Numbered from the stretch's first letter, positions 48,521 to 60,745 are shown. The stretch is 64,000 bases of DNA from Morinoia aosen (GCA_030386875.1 CM059564.1:42490075-42554074), one strand, 5' to 3'. The notes: a model not told the origin generated them from the sequence alone. Made by a program: numbers and translations.

Positions 48521-50149
48521 CCTCAAAAACAAGGTAAATGAATTGAAAGCGCCGTGATTAGGTTTTCCTAAAAAAGAAAGAAATAATTGCTGCCTAATAT
48601 ATCCATGGCGCAACATTTACTTCTATTTTGGCTCGACTGAGCATTAATTCTGATTTATTAGCCAACAGAGGATTTCCATATCCTGCTCCCACTCTACAGA
48701 TGCAGCAGAATCTCTTGAATGTATTTTTTAATACGTGATGAGCATTAGTACTATTGATCATGATGACGAACTGAGAGAAGTTATTCAGATATCTTAGTAT
48801 TCCCGACAGATTAAAATTATTCTATGATGTCTCATTAGCTGAAAACTTATTCAAACATTGTCTTATTAAAAAAAATAATATAAAAAAATAAAGAAATAAA
48901 CTTCACTTTAGAGCGTAACTAATGGATTGGGGACGGCACTGGATCAGTAGATCAGAGATAAAAACGCTCGCCATTTTCAAATCCTTTACCCGCGTATTTT
49001 TTTACATATCATCCAGCTGTTTATTAGAAAAATCTTTTTGAAAATTAATACCAAGAAAACCCAAAAGCATTAAGAGTTCAGAATAATTTTGAGTGGTAGA
49101 TGAGCGTGAAAATTTATTGAAAATTTATTTTTTAAACAATGATAACGTTTAGCTCTCATTAATTGCAAATTTTATCCCTTAAAGGGCTTCGCTTAACAAA
49201 AGAGACGCGAGCAGAAAAAAAATCGTTGAGCTTTACTGCCTCTGTGATGGGGTATTTATTACCGTGAGAAAAAATCACAGGAATATTTTTGACATCTAAA
49301 GACTTCCTAATAGAAACAACATCGAAGTTATGGTCCCTAAATTAAAAAAATCCGAGTCAACAACAGACATTCAACTTCGCAGCAAACAATGAATGGTTCG
49401 AAATGAAGTCTCAGTTATTCAGCTTGTTTCAAGGAGTGTTGCTTCTCAACCTTCTACTTTGACAAAAAACTTTCAACAAGCTAGGAATTCTTCGGACGTC
49501 CGTGCAACGTATTCTCAAAAAAAATTCGTTATATCATCTGCAAAATATTTAGCTGTCATAAGAGGTGGAGATTGTGGAACCCACAAAACCCTCAAAATAT
49601 TGCACGCTTATATCTGTGACTTCCTGAAAATAACAATTTTATGTCGGACATAATCATGGCTGTTGAAATGCTCTCACGGCTCAATGGCCATGTTAATAAG
49701 CTAAATTTGTGATTTTTGTTATCTGAAAATATGAAAATCCTCTCACCACTATCACGAATCAGATTTTGTTTACATAACGAACATTACAAAAAATACATTC
49801 CTAAAAGAATGGTATCTTTTAACTACAAAACAAATAAACTCATGACGGACCCTAACTAAAAACTGAAAGCGCTGCGAGCGAACATTCACGTCTCTATTCA
49901 CGACATCGAGTGACTGCATATGAATGGCATGACCGAAGGTCCACTTCCGATGTTCAAACTAATTGCATGACGCAGGTTTAACGCTCATCAAAAAATTGCA
50001 ATCACTCTGTGAACTTCGATGCGTAGTAAACGGGGGAGTCATTTGCTATCTGACCGAACTTTTAGTTGCCAAAGAGCCGTAATGTCGCTGTTACTGCCAC
50101 CGTTCGCTGGACGGATGGACGCGCTCTCGTTTTGCCGACGCTGTCGCTT

Positions 50150-50219
50150 GAAGATGCAGTGATGCGGCGAAAAAATAGAAAACAGTTGCCAACGTCAAAA
50201 AAGTCTTCTTTTATACAAA
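50150..50219. repeat. Short dispersed repeat, copy 1
   Basis: GCAGTGATGCGGCGAAAAAA, TAGAAAACAGTTGCC and GTCAAAAAAGTCTTCTTTTA match 53616-53710 in the same order and orientation. Confidence 0.8.
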
Positions 50220-51018
50220 ATACTTACAGTGGGTAGCACCCAATAATATATTAAGGGTATGTAAAATATACACCAATTATATTAATACGATGAAACAACT
50301 CGAAACGTTAATTTTCTCGGATCTGTGTGACATATCAAAGTTATTTTAAAAATTCATCAATTGCAATATCAAGAAAATACTCGAAGCCTCCGTATTCTTG
50401 GAACCTGAGTAAGGAACCTAAGAGGGAGACTGCAAACATGTTAACTGTTTTGCCATTTACCTCGTACATGTCATCGTCCTAAATATGTAAGATTGAAATA
50501 CTAGCATTTCAGCCTCATCCTCCTATGTATAAGTGCATTTTCAAGTTGAAAGTGAGGCCACCTAGAGAATGCATATCCCGAGTATTAATCTCTATCTTTT
50601 GTTTAACCATTGAAATATCTATTATTATACTTAATTTTGAGTGTAAAATAAATTTTATTTTGATAAAATTTAAAAGTTTAACGTGTTGTACGCATTTCGA
50701 ACATCAACTGAAGGTTTTTTAACTCATATAATACAGTTGAGCATGGCTGGTATATTCTGAACAAATAAGAGTTGCAAGAATTCTTCTGACATTCCTTTAA
50801 GCAAACTCGGAGAAAATAGAGGGTCTGAGTATTATCTTAAAATTCCAGATTACATAAAATTACAAAAACAGTAATCGCTGTAATTACTCACTGTTCTATC
50901 AGAAATTAGATTATTTTGACGTCGGTGGCTGTGAAATAATTTTATATAGCTAGGATTAATGGGATAAAACGAGGCTTAACGCATAATTAAACTAGGTTTT
51001 AGTTTCATGAGACACGCG

Positions 51019-51130
51019 TACCTAGTCTAACTTTTTCGCCAGAGCATGCCTGTTTTTCGCCGCCTAAGCGATTTAATTACTTGGTTGGCGGAAAATGTGT
51101 GTGCAGGCGGCGAAAAAGTAAAACCAGGTA
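51019..51130. mobile_element. Foldback MITE, copy 3
   Basis: The 108-bp element (51021-51128) starts CCTAGTCTAACTTTTTCGCC and ends GGCGGCGAAAAAGTAAAACC plus AGG. The inner TTTTTCGCCGCCTAAGCG block recurs in copy 2. TA flanks both ends. It is the same family as 6491-6602 and 24013-24134. Confidence 0.88.
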
Positions 51131-51280
51131 GTGACGAAATTTTTGATTACCTATTGCGTAGCGCATTCTGAAGTAAATTTAACCAGATTTTTCTTGCATT
51201 TTTTTACACTGTGGTCGGTTTTGATGTGAGAAACATAAAACTAGGAAAACTACAAGGAAATTAATTGTATTTATTAATGG

Positions 51281-51345
51281 GAAACGTTTCGCAGTCCAGC
51301 TTCATCATCAGTTCAAAACTGAGAGGATGATGGAGCTGGATCGTT
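51281..51345 (-). ncRNA. Hammerhead-like motif in a head-to-head hairpin (Penelope-type?)
   Basis: On the - strand CTGATGA (51305-51311) is followed 14 bases later by CGAAACG (51285-51291), the order and sequence of the conserved hammerhead core (CUGAUGA ... GAAA). Hammerhead ribozymes of this form are typical of Penelope-like retroelement ends. On the + strand an inverted, diverged copy follows (CTGAGAGGATGATGGAGCTG at about 51320), so CCAGCTTCATCATC and GATGATGGAGCTGG form a stem. Stem II and the cleavage triplet are not convincing, so activity is doubtful. Confidence 0.3.
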
Positions 51346-52185
51346 TTTGAGTAAATATGACTAATATCCTTGGAATTTTCTTTGTTTTAAATGGCTCATA
51401 AACTTGCGATTCAAGCAAACGACTGACCCGGTTTTGATGTTTGCTAGCCTCGTCCTCTACTGCAATAATATTATTCAAAAAGTAGGGACCACATTCAAAC
51501 GTTGCAGCTTTTTGACGTACCGAGTGGATCGTTGAAAAGTAATGGAACATTAACATCCCATAGTACTTCGCTGTATGGATATATTAATTTGCGTCACGTC
51601 AATGCGCGAAATAGCTCATTAAAGCGTTCTTGAAATATTAGATGTTGATTAAACTCAGGTTAACATCGTGGCATGAAGACCGTTATTAACAAAGGTATTC
51701 ACACTTTCCCCAGATGTTTCCTATATCTCTATGTCGTAGAAACATATTTGTCTCATGTATTAAATGAAAATTAAGTTTCACTCTAAACACTTACCTGATT
51801 ATTAAAGTATTTGAGAACAACAATGGGTGTCTTCTCTAACCATAAAAGGCTTCGTAGATTAGTTCAGTCATATTGCTAATATTGTTCACTGATAAGTGTA
51901 AAGTTAATACAATGTATCAAATATTTTAACCCAAGTTAAAAAAAACATCTTTTTTAACAAAAAACGCCAGACGGGTAACAAAGTTTCAGCACACGTGTAT
52001 GAACACGAAAATGTTCTCTGTGTGAAAAGTTTTGTGTACAACAAACATGTTTAAAAACCATTAAAGTGTTTTATATTATCTTCATTGGAAATATACTGTT
52101 TTTCTTTTTTACCAATGATGCTTTTATTTCATTTATATTGAAAATGAACTACTTTCTTTCTTCTTCCTTGACCTCATGGAAGCAG

Positions 52186-52287
52186 GAGCATGATGTTTTC
52201 GACGATGTGTTCACGGAGCATGAAATGAGGAACGTGGACGCTCCAACAGCAGACAGCCTGGCGGCAGACCCAGGCTCCATATCCCAG
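52186..52287 (+). CDS. Internal coding exon, 34 codons, phase 0-0
   Basis: A pyrimidine-rich tract (TTTCTTTCTTCTTCCTTGAC) and AAGCAG precede the exon, and CCCAG|GTGACA ends it. The 102-nt exon is clearly more GC-rich than its AT-rich flanks. The reading frame gives EHDVFDDVFTEHEMRNVD, then APTADSLAADPGSISQ. It is acidic and hydrophilic, consistent with a cytoplasmic, probably disordered or regulatory segment. The exon is a whole number of codons, so it could be skipped without a frame change. It is compatible in phase and charge with coding exon 1 at 21963-22081. The family is not recognised, and other exons may lie between and beyond. Confidence 0.78.
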
Positions 52288-52885
52288 GTGACAAAGACAC
52301 GTGCTTTTCAAGGAAATGTATTTCAGTGTTGACCTGGAAGCTATTTGATGCTGAAACTTTACGGAAAGAATTAATACATGCTTAGAATTTTCCTACACAG
52401 TCACTGTGAGAGGTGGAAAACGTGGAATTTTCCGGCATCTGATGCCAGTCTGTATTTCTTAGCTTGTATTCAGAAGTTTATTTGAATGAATGTTTATAAG
52501 AATACAATATTCGTAAACAAGAGAAACATTTCCTAAGCTGTAATAACAGTTATTGTCTGTAGCAGCAAAATTTGAAAATATTTTTTCTTTCAATCGATAT
52601 TAATTTTCTAAAGGGCATAAGACCACCCATGGCAGGGGATGCAAATTTTTGAAATTGCTGGTTTGATTTTGGTTTTTGATTAATATGATTTTGATTCCGT
52701 TTCCCAAAATGAAGTCATCTGTCATTATAAAAATAGCCCATTCCGCCACTGAACGCTATTCATTTGACGCGACCACAGCCTTTTTTTAAAGTAATGAAAT
52801 TGTCTACTTTAAAAGACTTATTCATAAGAGGTTCTTCCAGACCAAAATGTAACCATAAGAAGATATCGACAGAATTTGGGGGTCA

Positions 52886-53210
52886 GAGCCTGTTGAATCG
52901 CTCGGATTCGGAACCTGTTGAATCGCTCAGAGTCAGAGCCTGTAGAATCGCTCAGGGTCAGAGCCTGTTGAATCACTCAGAGTCAGAGCCTGTTGAATCG
53001 CTCTGAATCAGAGCCATTTGAATCGCTCTGAATCAGAGCCAGTTGAATCGCTCAGAATCAGAGCCTAATGAATCGCTCAGGGTCAGAACCAGTTGAATCA
53101 CTCAGAGTCAGAGCCAGTTGAATCACTCAGAGTCAGAGCCAGTTGAATCGCCCAGAGTCAGAGCTAGTTGAATCGTTCTGAATCAGAGCCTGTTGAATCG
53201 TTCAGATGTC
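52886..53210. repeat. 25-bp minisatellite, 13 copies
   Basis: The unit GAGCCTGTTGAATCGCTCAG + AGTCA is repeated 13 times with constant length and scattered substitutions. It starts about 600 bp after the exon donor at 52287. Because 25 is not divisible by 3, its open frame (52764-53006) is incidental. Confidence 0.95.
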
Positions 53211-53349
53211 TTGTGAATGACCCAATTTTCCGAACCATGAGGTTTGCTCTTCAGAGGCGTCATTAGGCAGCGTTCTTTGGCAGCGCTCGCAGCATCCGCT
53301 GTTGAGTGCCGGCACCCCACCTCCTTGTTGTGAGACTTATGGGCTGACC

Positions 53350-53492
53350 TTCATATGCCCACCCTCACATGCCCCCCTCTCATGCTCACCCTCACATACC
53401 CACCCTCACATGCCCCCTCTCACTTGCCACCCTCACATGCCCGAACTCACATGCCCACCCTCACATGCCCACCCTCACATGCCCACCCTCAC
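53350..53492. repeat. 14-bp C-rich minisatellite, about 10 copies
   Basis: TCACATGCCCACCC is repeated, perfectly in the later copies and with small changes in the earlier ones. Degenerate CCTCACAGACNGA-like units continue to about 53590. The complementary strand has regular GGG runs. Confidence 0.92.
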
Positions 53493-53615
53493 AGACAGAT
53501 CCTCAGAAACCAACCTTCGTAGACTGATCCTTACAGACTGACCCTCACAGTGCGACCTTCTCAGGAACTGCAACCTTCACAGGCCAAATTCACAGTCCGA
53601 CTCTGGTCTATTTCA

Positions 53616-53710
53616 AACAGTGATGCATCGAAAAAGTAGAAAAAAGTTGCCGGTGTCAAAATAGTCTTTTTTTAAACTGTGAAGCTTTGAAAAAATAGAA
53701 AACAGTTACT
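53616..53710. repeat. Short dispersed repeat, copy 2 (locally duplicated)
   Basis: CAGTGATGCATCGAAAAAGT, AGAAAAAAGTTGCC and GTCAAAATAGTCTTTTTTTA match 50150-50219. A second partial copy (CTGTGAAGCTTTGAAAAAAT, AGAAAACAGTT) follows at once. Confidence 0.8.
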
Positions 53711-54338
53711 GTAGACAGATATGTACAGCTTTACTGAAATGGTTCACAGTGTGCGCATTTCCGCAGGAATCGCCAACTTTGGAACAGTGTTAAGTCGAGT
53801 GAGGTCTAGCTTACGTGAAACGAGGAATAGGGTTAATTATAATAAGCTCGAGTGTTTTCATGGTTGGTGATTTTAATTTTCTTACATTTTTTTACTCCGT
53901 CGTTAGTGACGTAAATGTATTAGTAACTATATTAGTTCTAAAAACTTTGGTCATATCATGATGAAATTTTTTGCTTTATTAATGAAGTATCTATGTATTC
54001 TAATGAGTGGATTTAAATTTATTTAGTGTGTCAAAAATTTCAACGATGTTCAAATTTTGGTTTCAAGTTCTGTAAGTTTCAATGTTATTTCTTATTTAGT
54101 CATGTGCTCTTGTTAGTTTGCAATGGTGTTAAAATATACAGCCCAGATTTTGATGAGCTTATATTTATTTATTTATCATAATTAACATAACCTCGATCAC
54201 CTACTTGATCGTCGCCTTCTGAAAGTTTTCAATAAAATATTAAAATTTAGAATACTCATGTGCATTGCGTGAACGTCGTCATTCATTAATTTTTTTAGTT
54301 TTATTAGCCGGACCTCCTGAAAGTCATTTTTATTTCGT

Positions 54339-54354
54339 TTATATATATGTGTTT

Positions 54355-54386
<32 letters not shown>

Positions 54387-54390
54387 TAAA
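54339..54390. repeat. TA dinucleotide microsatellite
   Basis: Alternating TA runs are interrupted only by short TGT and TTTT segments. Confidence 0.95.
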
Positions 54391-55196
54391 CAATAATGAA
54401 ATTTTCGTATATCTATATATAAGCATGTCTCAAAAATGTTACATTAATTGCAACGATGTTTTAACATGCAAATCTAGGCGTTAATCGTGTTGAAATGAAC
54501 TTCAAAAACATTGTGGTACACACACTTTTCGCTTAAATGTTTCTTGCGTATTTTCATGTATTTATTTGTCGTGGACGCTCAGACGTACATACGTCGGTCG
54601 TGCTTCATACTTCTACCTTCAGATTATCTGTCTAAAGTGGCATCGATCATCGAAGATTTGCTTTCATCTTCTCGAATATTTTTTTGCCTGTGATAGATGG
54701 CCGTCAATGGTCCGGCAGAAACCTGAAATATGCATATTTCATTGAAGTACATACGTTTATGCGCCTTTGAAAAATTTGTTTATTTACATGGATAGCTATT
54801 TGACCAGACCTTAGTTTTAATGCAGGAAATACATCTTATTCTTCGATTCGGAGCTCAATGACTTCCCTTTTGCATTATTTTTCATGAGAAATTTATATTT
54901 CTTGGAAGAATCTGGAAATAATTCAAGCAGTGCGTGATTTAATGCGTTTAGTTGTTATTTACTCTTCTTCAATATGCCTTTCTTGATCTCATTCTCAAAT
55001 AAAATATATTGATTTCACTCAAATTAATCATTTATAATTACAAATCTCAAGGAACGATATTTTTCTCCCTTCAATCTCTCCTTAACTCGATCGAACCGAT
55101 ACCTTTCTCAATCCCATTTAAGTTAGCAATCTGCTCGGAACTGTTCTAAGGGAAAAGGTTTCCCAATACATTAGAGAGTTCCTTTAAATCTTCCAG

Positions 55197-55251
55197 GGGG
55201 CCCTGTATTGGCCCTTGGTCCGGCCGCTGCACTCAGAAAGATGAATTTCTG
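55197..55251 (+). CDS. Possible 55-nt exon
   Basis: CCTTTAAATCTTCCAG is a good acceptor, and TTTCTG|GTGACC is an acceptable donor. The segment is distinctly GC-rich. One frame is fully open and reads GPCIGPWSGRCTQKDEFL after one leading base, with two cysteines and a tryptophan. Its starting phase does not match the end of exon 52186-52287, so another exon would have to intervene. A chance GC-rich pocket is a real alternative. Confidence 0.18.
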
Positions 55252-57002
55252 GTGACCAGGTCACTTCATTTCGGGTCATTTCCCTTCAGCAGTTCCAACT
55301 TCGCTTCCAAGAGGACTTAAGAACTCAATGAAGAATTTGTATAATTCAATTCACGCGATGCAAATAAATGAATTTTCAAGGTTTTATCGTTTGATAAGCT
55401 TTATGAACTTATAGAGTGCCTTCGTAGAATTTAAAACAGAGGTCTGTCCGTGATTGGAATATGGTCGGAAGTTAATGTCAGAGAGATTAAAAAACCTCTG
55501 TATCCCTTTCAAAATAAAGAGTAAACTAAAATAGAATAATTATTTATAGGGGTATAAATGAGGAGATCATTTGGAATTGTCTTCAAACTAGACCATTTTC
55601 TCAATCAAAAAAACAAAATTCCGGCAAAAATAGCTAAAACACGTCGATTTACTTAAAGTTACATTCGTTCAAAATTTGCTATAAACCTGTCAGTAAAAGA
55701 ATTGCTAAATAAAGTACATTGATGTATCTAGGAAGCAATTTGGTGTATGAATTTTTTTAGTTCAATTAAGTTTTCAACTTAGAGTATAATCAGATAAAAC
55801 TTAAATTATTACACATAAGAAGTGCGTAGAAATCATTTGAGGAAGCTGATTAGCTAACGAGGTTCATGAGAAAAAGTTTTTTGTAACGAATGGCTAAAAA
55901 TGAAATGATTTTCTGTTCTCATTACCTAGGCTTTAGATTGCACAGTTATTTTTAGAACACTGAAGAAAACATTCCAACAAAAAAGTCTACGAGTGAAATC
56001 GTTTTCTATCTATTCAATGAAAGAAAAGCTTCGTAGGCCGCATAAATGAGGGGGCACTCTGGTAAAATTTTACTACCCTTCTCTCTAAATAGCGGTAAAT
56101 TTCAACGTTATTGCAGAACACACAATCTTATAAGCAATAAATAGTTAGATAAAAAAGAGCATTTTTCATTAGGGTCTATGTGTGTGTACAATTCAAAGCA
56201 TTTTCTGAATGAAGTTGTTCCAGAAACTAAAAATGTCACGAATTTCTAAGAACTCACAAACACTTTTGATAGACATATAATGGTTGCAATAAAATTCATT
56301 AGGGAGTTACATTCAGACTGAATGCAAATTTTATATCAGAATAACGTCACTTGGAACAAAAGTTTCTTCAAAGGAATGAACGTTTTATAATATTGACTTC
56401 TTTTCAAGTTGAACATTCTCAGAAGGGATTCCGCCTAACAAATATTTTTTGTAGAAAATGTCAGTGATATTCATAGCCTAACACAGGTTTAATGAATGAA
56501 TTTCCTTATTTTTTTTCAAATGTTAGCACTTCTCGACTGTTTTTACTCCAGGCATGTTTTAGGCAACCACTGAAGTTAAAAATAGCGCCATCAAATTTCA
56601 AGTGATAATTTTGGCTCAGTCTAAAATAGAAAAACTACTTTAAATTTTAAACTTCCCTTTATGAAAACAAGTTTTACCAACTGTGCAAGAAACTTCAACT
56701 AAGCTGCCTAAGATCGAATATTTAAAGCCCTCAGGCAACGTAAATGAATGAAAAACTGGTATATTAACTATTTCAGTCCATCGTTGAAGATCGTAACATT
56801 TTGTGTTTTAATGACGTTATAATGAACGTTTTTAGGACCGTTTTGAAAGAAAAAGTGCTTGAAAGTATACTTCTAAGCCAAGTCTAATTCACCTTAATTA
56901 GTTTTATTCTCTGAAGAATTACATTTTTTTGTTTCATGGAGCTCAAAAGGGGATGTTTTGTCACAAACAGTGATCAATTTGAAGATTTTGATTCAGCTTC
57001 AT

Positions 57003-57030
57003 ATATATAGTGGATACATACACTATATAT
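57003..57030. repeat. Perfect 10-bp stem palindrome
   Basis: ATATATAGTG and CACTATATAT flank an 8-base spacer. It has no associated gene. Confidence 0.7.
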
Positions 57031-58282
57031 GTATCTAAAACTGTTTGTTAAATTAAAAAAAAAATATAACGTTCAACTATTGACAGTGCTGGACATGTAC
57101 CAAATTTTATGAATCAAAATATTAATTCAGCTATATATAGTTTTTGTGCGGAAGGAAAAACGGTGCTGTATACTCTATTGAAGTTTACCGTGACTGAATT
57201 TTTACTGACAATAAAAGTTGTGGAATTTCACGCCGATGACTGTCACAAAAGCCATCTAGGGAATAATTTCAAATGTCTTGGTTTCGTTGCACTTGCAAAG
57301 TAAAGATTCTTTTGTCGTCACGACGACGGGAAATATCCTTCAGCTGCAAGGGACTTTGATTTTGCGATGGAAAGGATGAATAATTTGCCTCGCAGAATTG
57401 TTTCTCGATGGAGCGCAGACCCTGAGATGATAGCAGGCGCAGAGATGCTGCGGTCGTTCACTGCAAGCTTCAAAACTCCGATGCCATAATCCACTGATTT
57501 GAATTTCCAATGTTTGCAGATCCACAAATTCCAATACTAGTAATAGGAAATGACTGAATGAGATTAGATTATTCACTGGAGCATTCACTAGATTCGCTTC
57601 ACTAGACTATTCACTCATCGATGTTTTTGAAATATTTTTCATGCTAACTAGACTAAGAGATAGTCATTTCACATTGTGTTATAAAAATATAATTTATTCT
57701 TTTGAGAATAGGGAGCTAGAATATTCTGAGAGCTGATTATTCATTCAAATTGAATTTTTTAGTCGTGTCCGAAAAGCACTATCCGTGGACAAACGTCAGT
57801 ATCTGATCAAAAATTTTTTGAAGAAAAGTTAGGAACAAATTCGGTTGATAACATAATTTTCTGGTATTCTTAAAAAGCATCAGCCGACAGTACCTCTTCT
57901 AATCAATAAATTAAAATTTAACAATTTTCCATTAAGTCTACTGTATTTAGAAAGATCATTTCACTTACTTTGAATACATAGTGACATCAAGTTATATTGA
58001 ATTAGTGAATTTCTTTAAACATCTACTTCTCTAATTCTAAATTTTTGATCATAGGTCACTGTTGAAGATAATCAGGGCTGAAATTTCACGAGTTCCATAA
58101 ATTTCACTTAAAGAATAAAAATTCCAAAACAAATGCAGGTGGAGAAGGCATTTACGTTTTCTCTACACTACAGTTCATCTTAAAATTCAGTATAAAGGTT
58201 TCAAAATTCAAACGCAGAAAAATTCAATTAAATTATCGTGAAATTATACCCTTAGTATATTGACTAAGTCATTTTCATGAGA

Positions 58283-58575
58283 GAGAGAGTAGTTAGATTC
58301 TGGCATTGAAAACCGTAGACTATTCTGGCTGACTGTTTATGAGCGAGTAAGTTAAATACTGGTATTGAACACCGTAGACTTTTTTCGTTCATAGAGTGCC
58401 AGGGAGTAAGGTAAATACTGCGATTCAACACCGTGGACTTTTTCCATTCAAGGAACAACAAGGAGTAAGTTAAATACTAGTTTTGAGCACCGTAGACTTT
58501 TTTCATTGAACGATTCGTTTCACGAAAGAGTAAGTTAAATACTGGTATTTAATGCCGTAGACTTTTTCATGGAAA
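58283..58575. repeat. About 60-bp tandem repeat, 5 copies
   Basis: Each copy has GAGTAAGTTAAATACTGGTA followed by TTGAACACCGTAGACTTTTT and a variable linker of 15-25 bp. The conserved core and length-variable linker are visible in all five. Confidence 0.88.
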
Positions 58576-59600
58576 ATGGGAATGTTTCTCAAACACTGTT
58601 AACTTGTTAACTTCCTAATGAATGCAAATAAATTTAAATTTTATTTAAAACACTTTCGTTATTCATAACACTTTTTTCATGTAGCTAATATGTACGGTTG
58701 TTTTCGATTCATGACTGTTGTTTAAGAGGCGCAAAATTATTTGACAAAACGTGTAGCACATTTCAATGCAAATAGATAACCGTTCTGATAACTGTTTTGC
58801 ACACTTCAAAAGTTCAACTCCAGCTGACCTAATGTTTAATGCTGATCTAATGAATGAATTGTGATAATTTCTCTAAAACTGATGTAACTATTCATGATTT
58901 TTATGAGGAATTTTAGCGTTATAAACCAACCGCAAATATAAACAGCACAAATACTCTCCCAGAAAAATCTGTTGAAATTAGAGTAATGGAAACTTTAGTG
59001 CGAAATTGACTGATACCTACGAAAAACATAGAACCCAATGGTGCCAAAAAATTACTTGTAGTGTGACAAATTCAGCAAAAATTTCTTCAAGAGATAAAAG
59101 AACGGAATAAGACTATTATTTATTACTTTTAATGCGTTTTGAAAGCACTGCTAAGAGCTATTCAGCTTAAATAAGGGGAAACAGCGCTTAAACCATTAAA
59201 CTCATCTTAGAATATAAACAAATTTGAAATTTCAAAGCGTCGAAAATATGAAGAGGAACTCTCGTGCGAAATTAGAGAAATGGTTAAAGTAGAACGCATA
59301 CAATAAATAACACAAGCGACAACTTACTGGATGCAATAAATTTCTCGTTGAATCATTTCTGCGAACTAATGCGTGTGACCGGAATTACTCACTTGGCAGC
59401 CGATAGATGCAAGCAAAGATGCTGGGAATGATTTACTGGGAGCTCTCCTTCCAAACAAGACTCTCATCGCTGTTTGCAACATCGCTTAACAAATGACGGC
59501 ATCCGCGTACGCAAAACAGGCATGGCATTTCGCCAAAACCTGTGATGTGCATGAACTTGGTTGTACGAGGGAAGTATGGAGATATGGGTCAAGGTGGAGA

Positions 59601-59850
59601 CACCTGACCATGCTTGAAAACAAATTTATGTATTTTAGTGCATATTAATTGTTGTGCGAAAGTCCATCGACGCATATAAAAGCTGTCAAAATCTATCAAC
59701 GGATCCCAAAATTGTCATCAGGGTGCATGTTGTAAAAAAACACCTGGCCATACTTGCAAACTAATATTTGTATTTTATTGCGTGCCAATTCCAGTGTAAA
59801 AGTTTATTGACGGTTATTGAAATTGCAATCAGGCTGCATGTTGTTACTAA
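59601..59850. repeat. Tandem duplication, 140-bp unit
   Basis: CACCTGACCATGCTTG (59601) and CACCTGGCCATACTTG (59741) start diverged copies that both contain TTTGTATTTTATTGCGT-like and CAATCAGGCTGCATGTTGT / CATCAGGGTGCATGTTGT blocks. Confidence 0.85.
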
Positions 59851-60168
59851 AAGACGATTTTATTTGTGAATAGATGAGTTTTAGTCACGCAAGATTGGCG
59901 AGAAATCTAGCCAAACAACACACAATTTTGATGCAGCGCGGCCACGGCATTAACAGCGGCTATCATAACAGTAATCTTGGACACCAGAACTAACGATAGC
60001 AACGCTGTTCATTTGTCTGGTCAGGCTGCGATCCTCTTCTTCTCTGCAGTGAGTGATAGACGCTTCCCAGAAGCCTCATGGGAATACAGAATCATTACGG
60101 TCAAGAATTATTCATTCACATGAAATAGCGGGAGAGAAAAATAGCCTGGTGAAGGGGGTTAGTCACTT

Positions 60169-60410
60169 CGTTACCGCACTTTTATTGCATATTTTCCAGG
60201 AGAAAATTTCTGCTTTTTTGGGGTTATATATATTTTGAAAAGATGGCATCCATAAGCACTTTTTCTTAATTTTTTGAACCCATCGTTACCGCACTTTTAT
60301 TTCGTCACATTGTATACTGCGTTATTTCGTAGAGAAAAACCTACTTTTTCTGATTAGATATAATAATACGTGCATCCAACATACTTTTTCTTACAATTTT
60401 GAAGTCATTT
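60169..60410. repeat. Tandem duplication, about 115-bp unit
   Basis: CGTTACCGCACTTTTATT occurs at 60169 and 60284. Both copies continue with GAGAAAAANNTNCTTTTT-like sequence, TATATAATA-like sequence, a GCATCCA core and ACTTTTTCTTA. Confidence 0.8.
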
Positions 60411-60745
60411 CTTTGTGATAGGAACATAATTTAAACGTATAAATATATTTTCCGGTTGAAGTTGATGGTGTAAATTGATTTTCAAATATATTTAAATTTA
60501 CTTTCCTCATCAACAACTAAACTTTTCATGAGTTTGTCCTTTTCCTCATGGCATACTTAATAAATTATTCTAAATAGAACATATTCATAAAGTTTAATTT
60601 GTATTAGAACCCACGCATATCTGAAAAGTAGCCGACACTCAATGACGAATCCTGTTCCTTTTCTGTTTGTTCCAATTTAACCGAATCAGCCTAAATTGAT
60701 TTGCTAGCTCACATTAGAACTAAACCGCTCACGATTTTAATTAAG

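Larger units (their letters stand above)
22772..52185. other. Putative long intron between the two supported exons
   Basis: If exons 21963-22081 and 52186-52287 belong together, this 29.4-kb stretch is intron. It contains no recognisable gene on either strand, only the transposon-derived elements and arrays listed separately, plus weak open frames without splice or codon support. Additional small exons could be hidden in it. Confidence 0.4.

Noticed and set aside
53302..53541. 79-codon His/Pro/Cys-rich frame
   Set aside because: It is a translation of the 14-bp TCACATGCCCACCC minisatellite.
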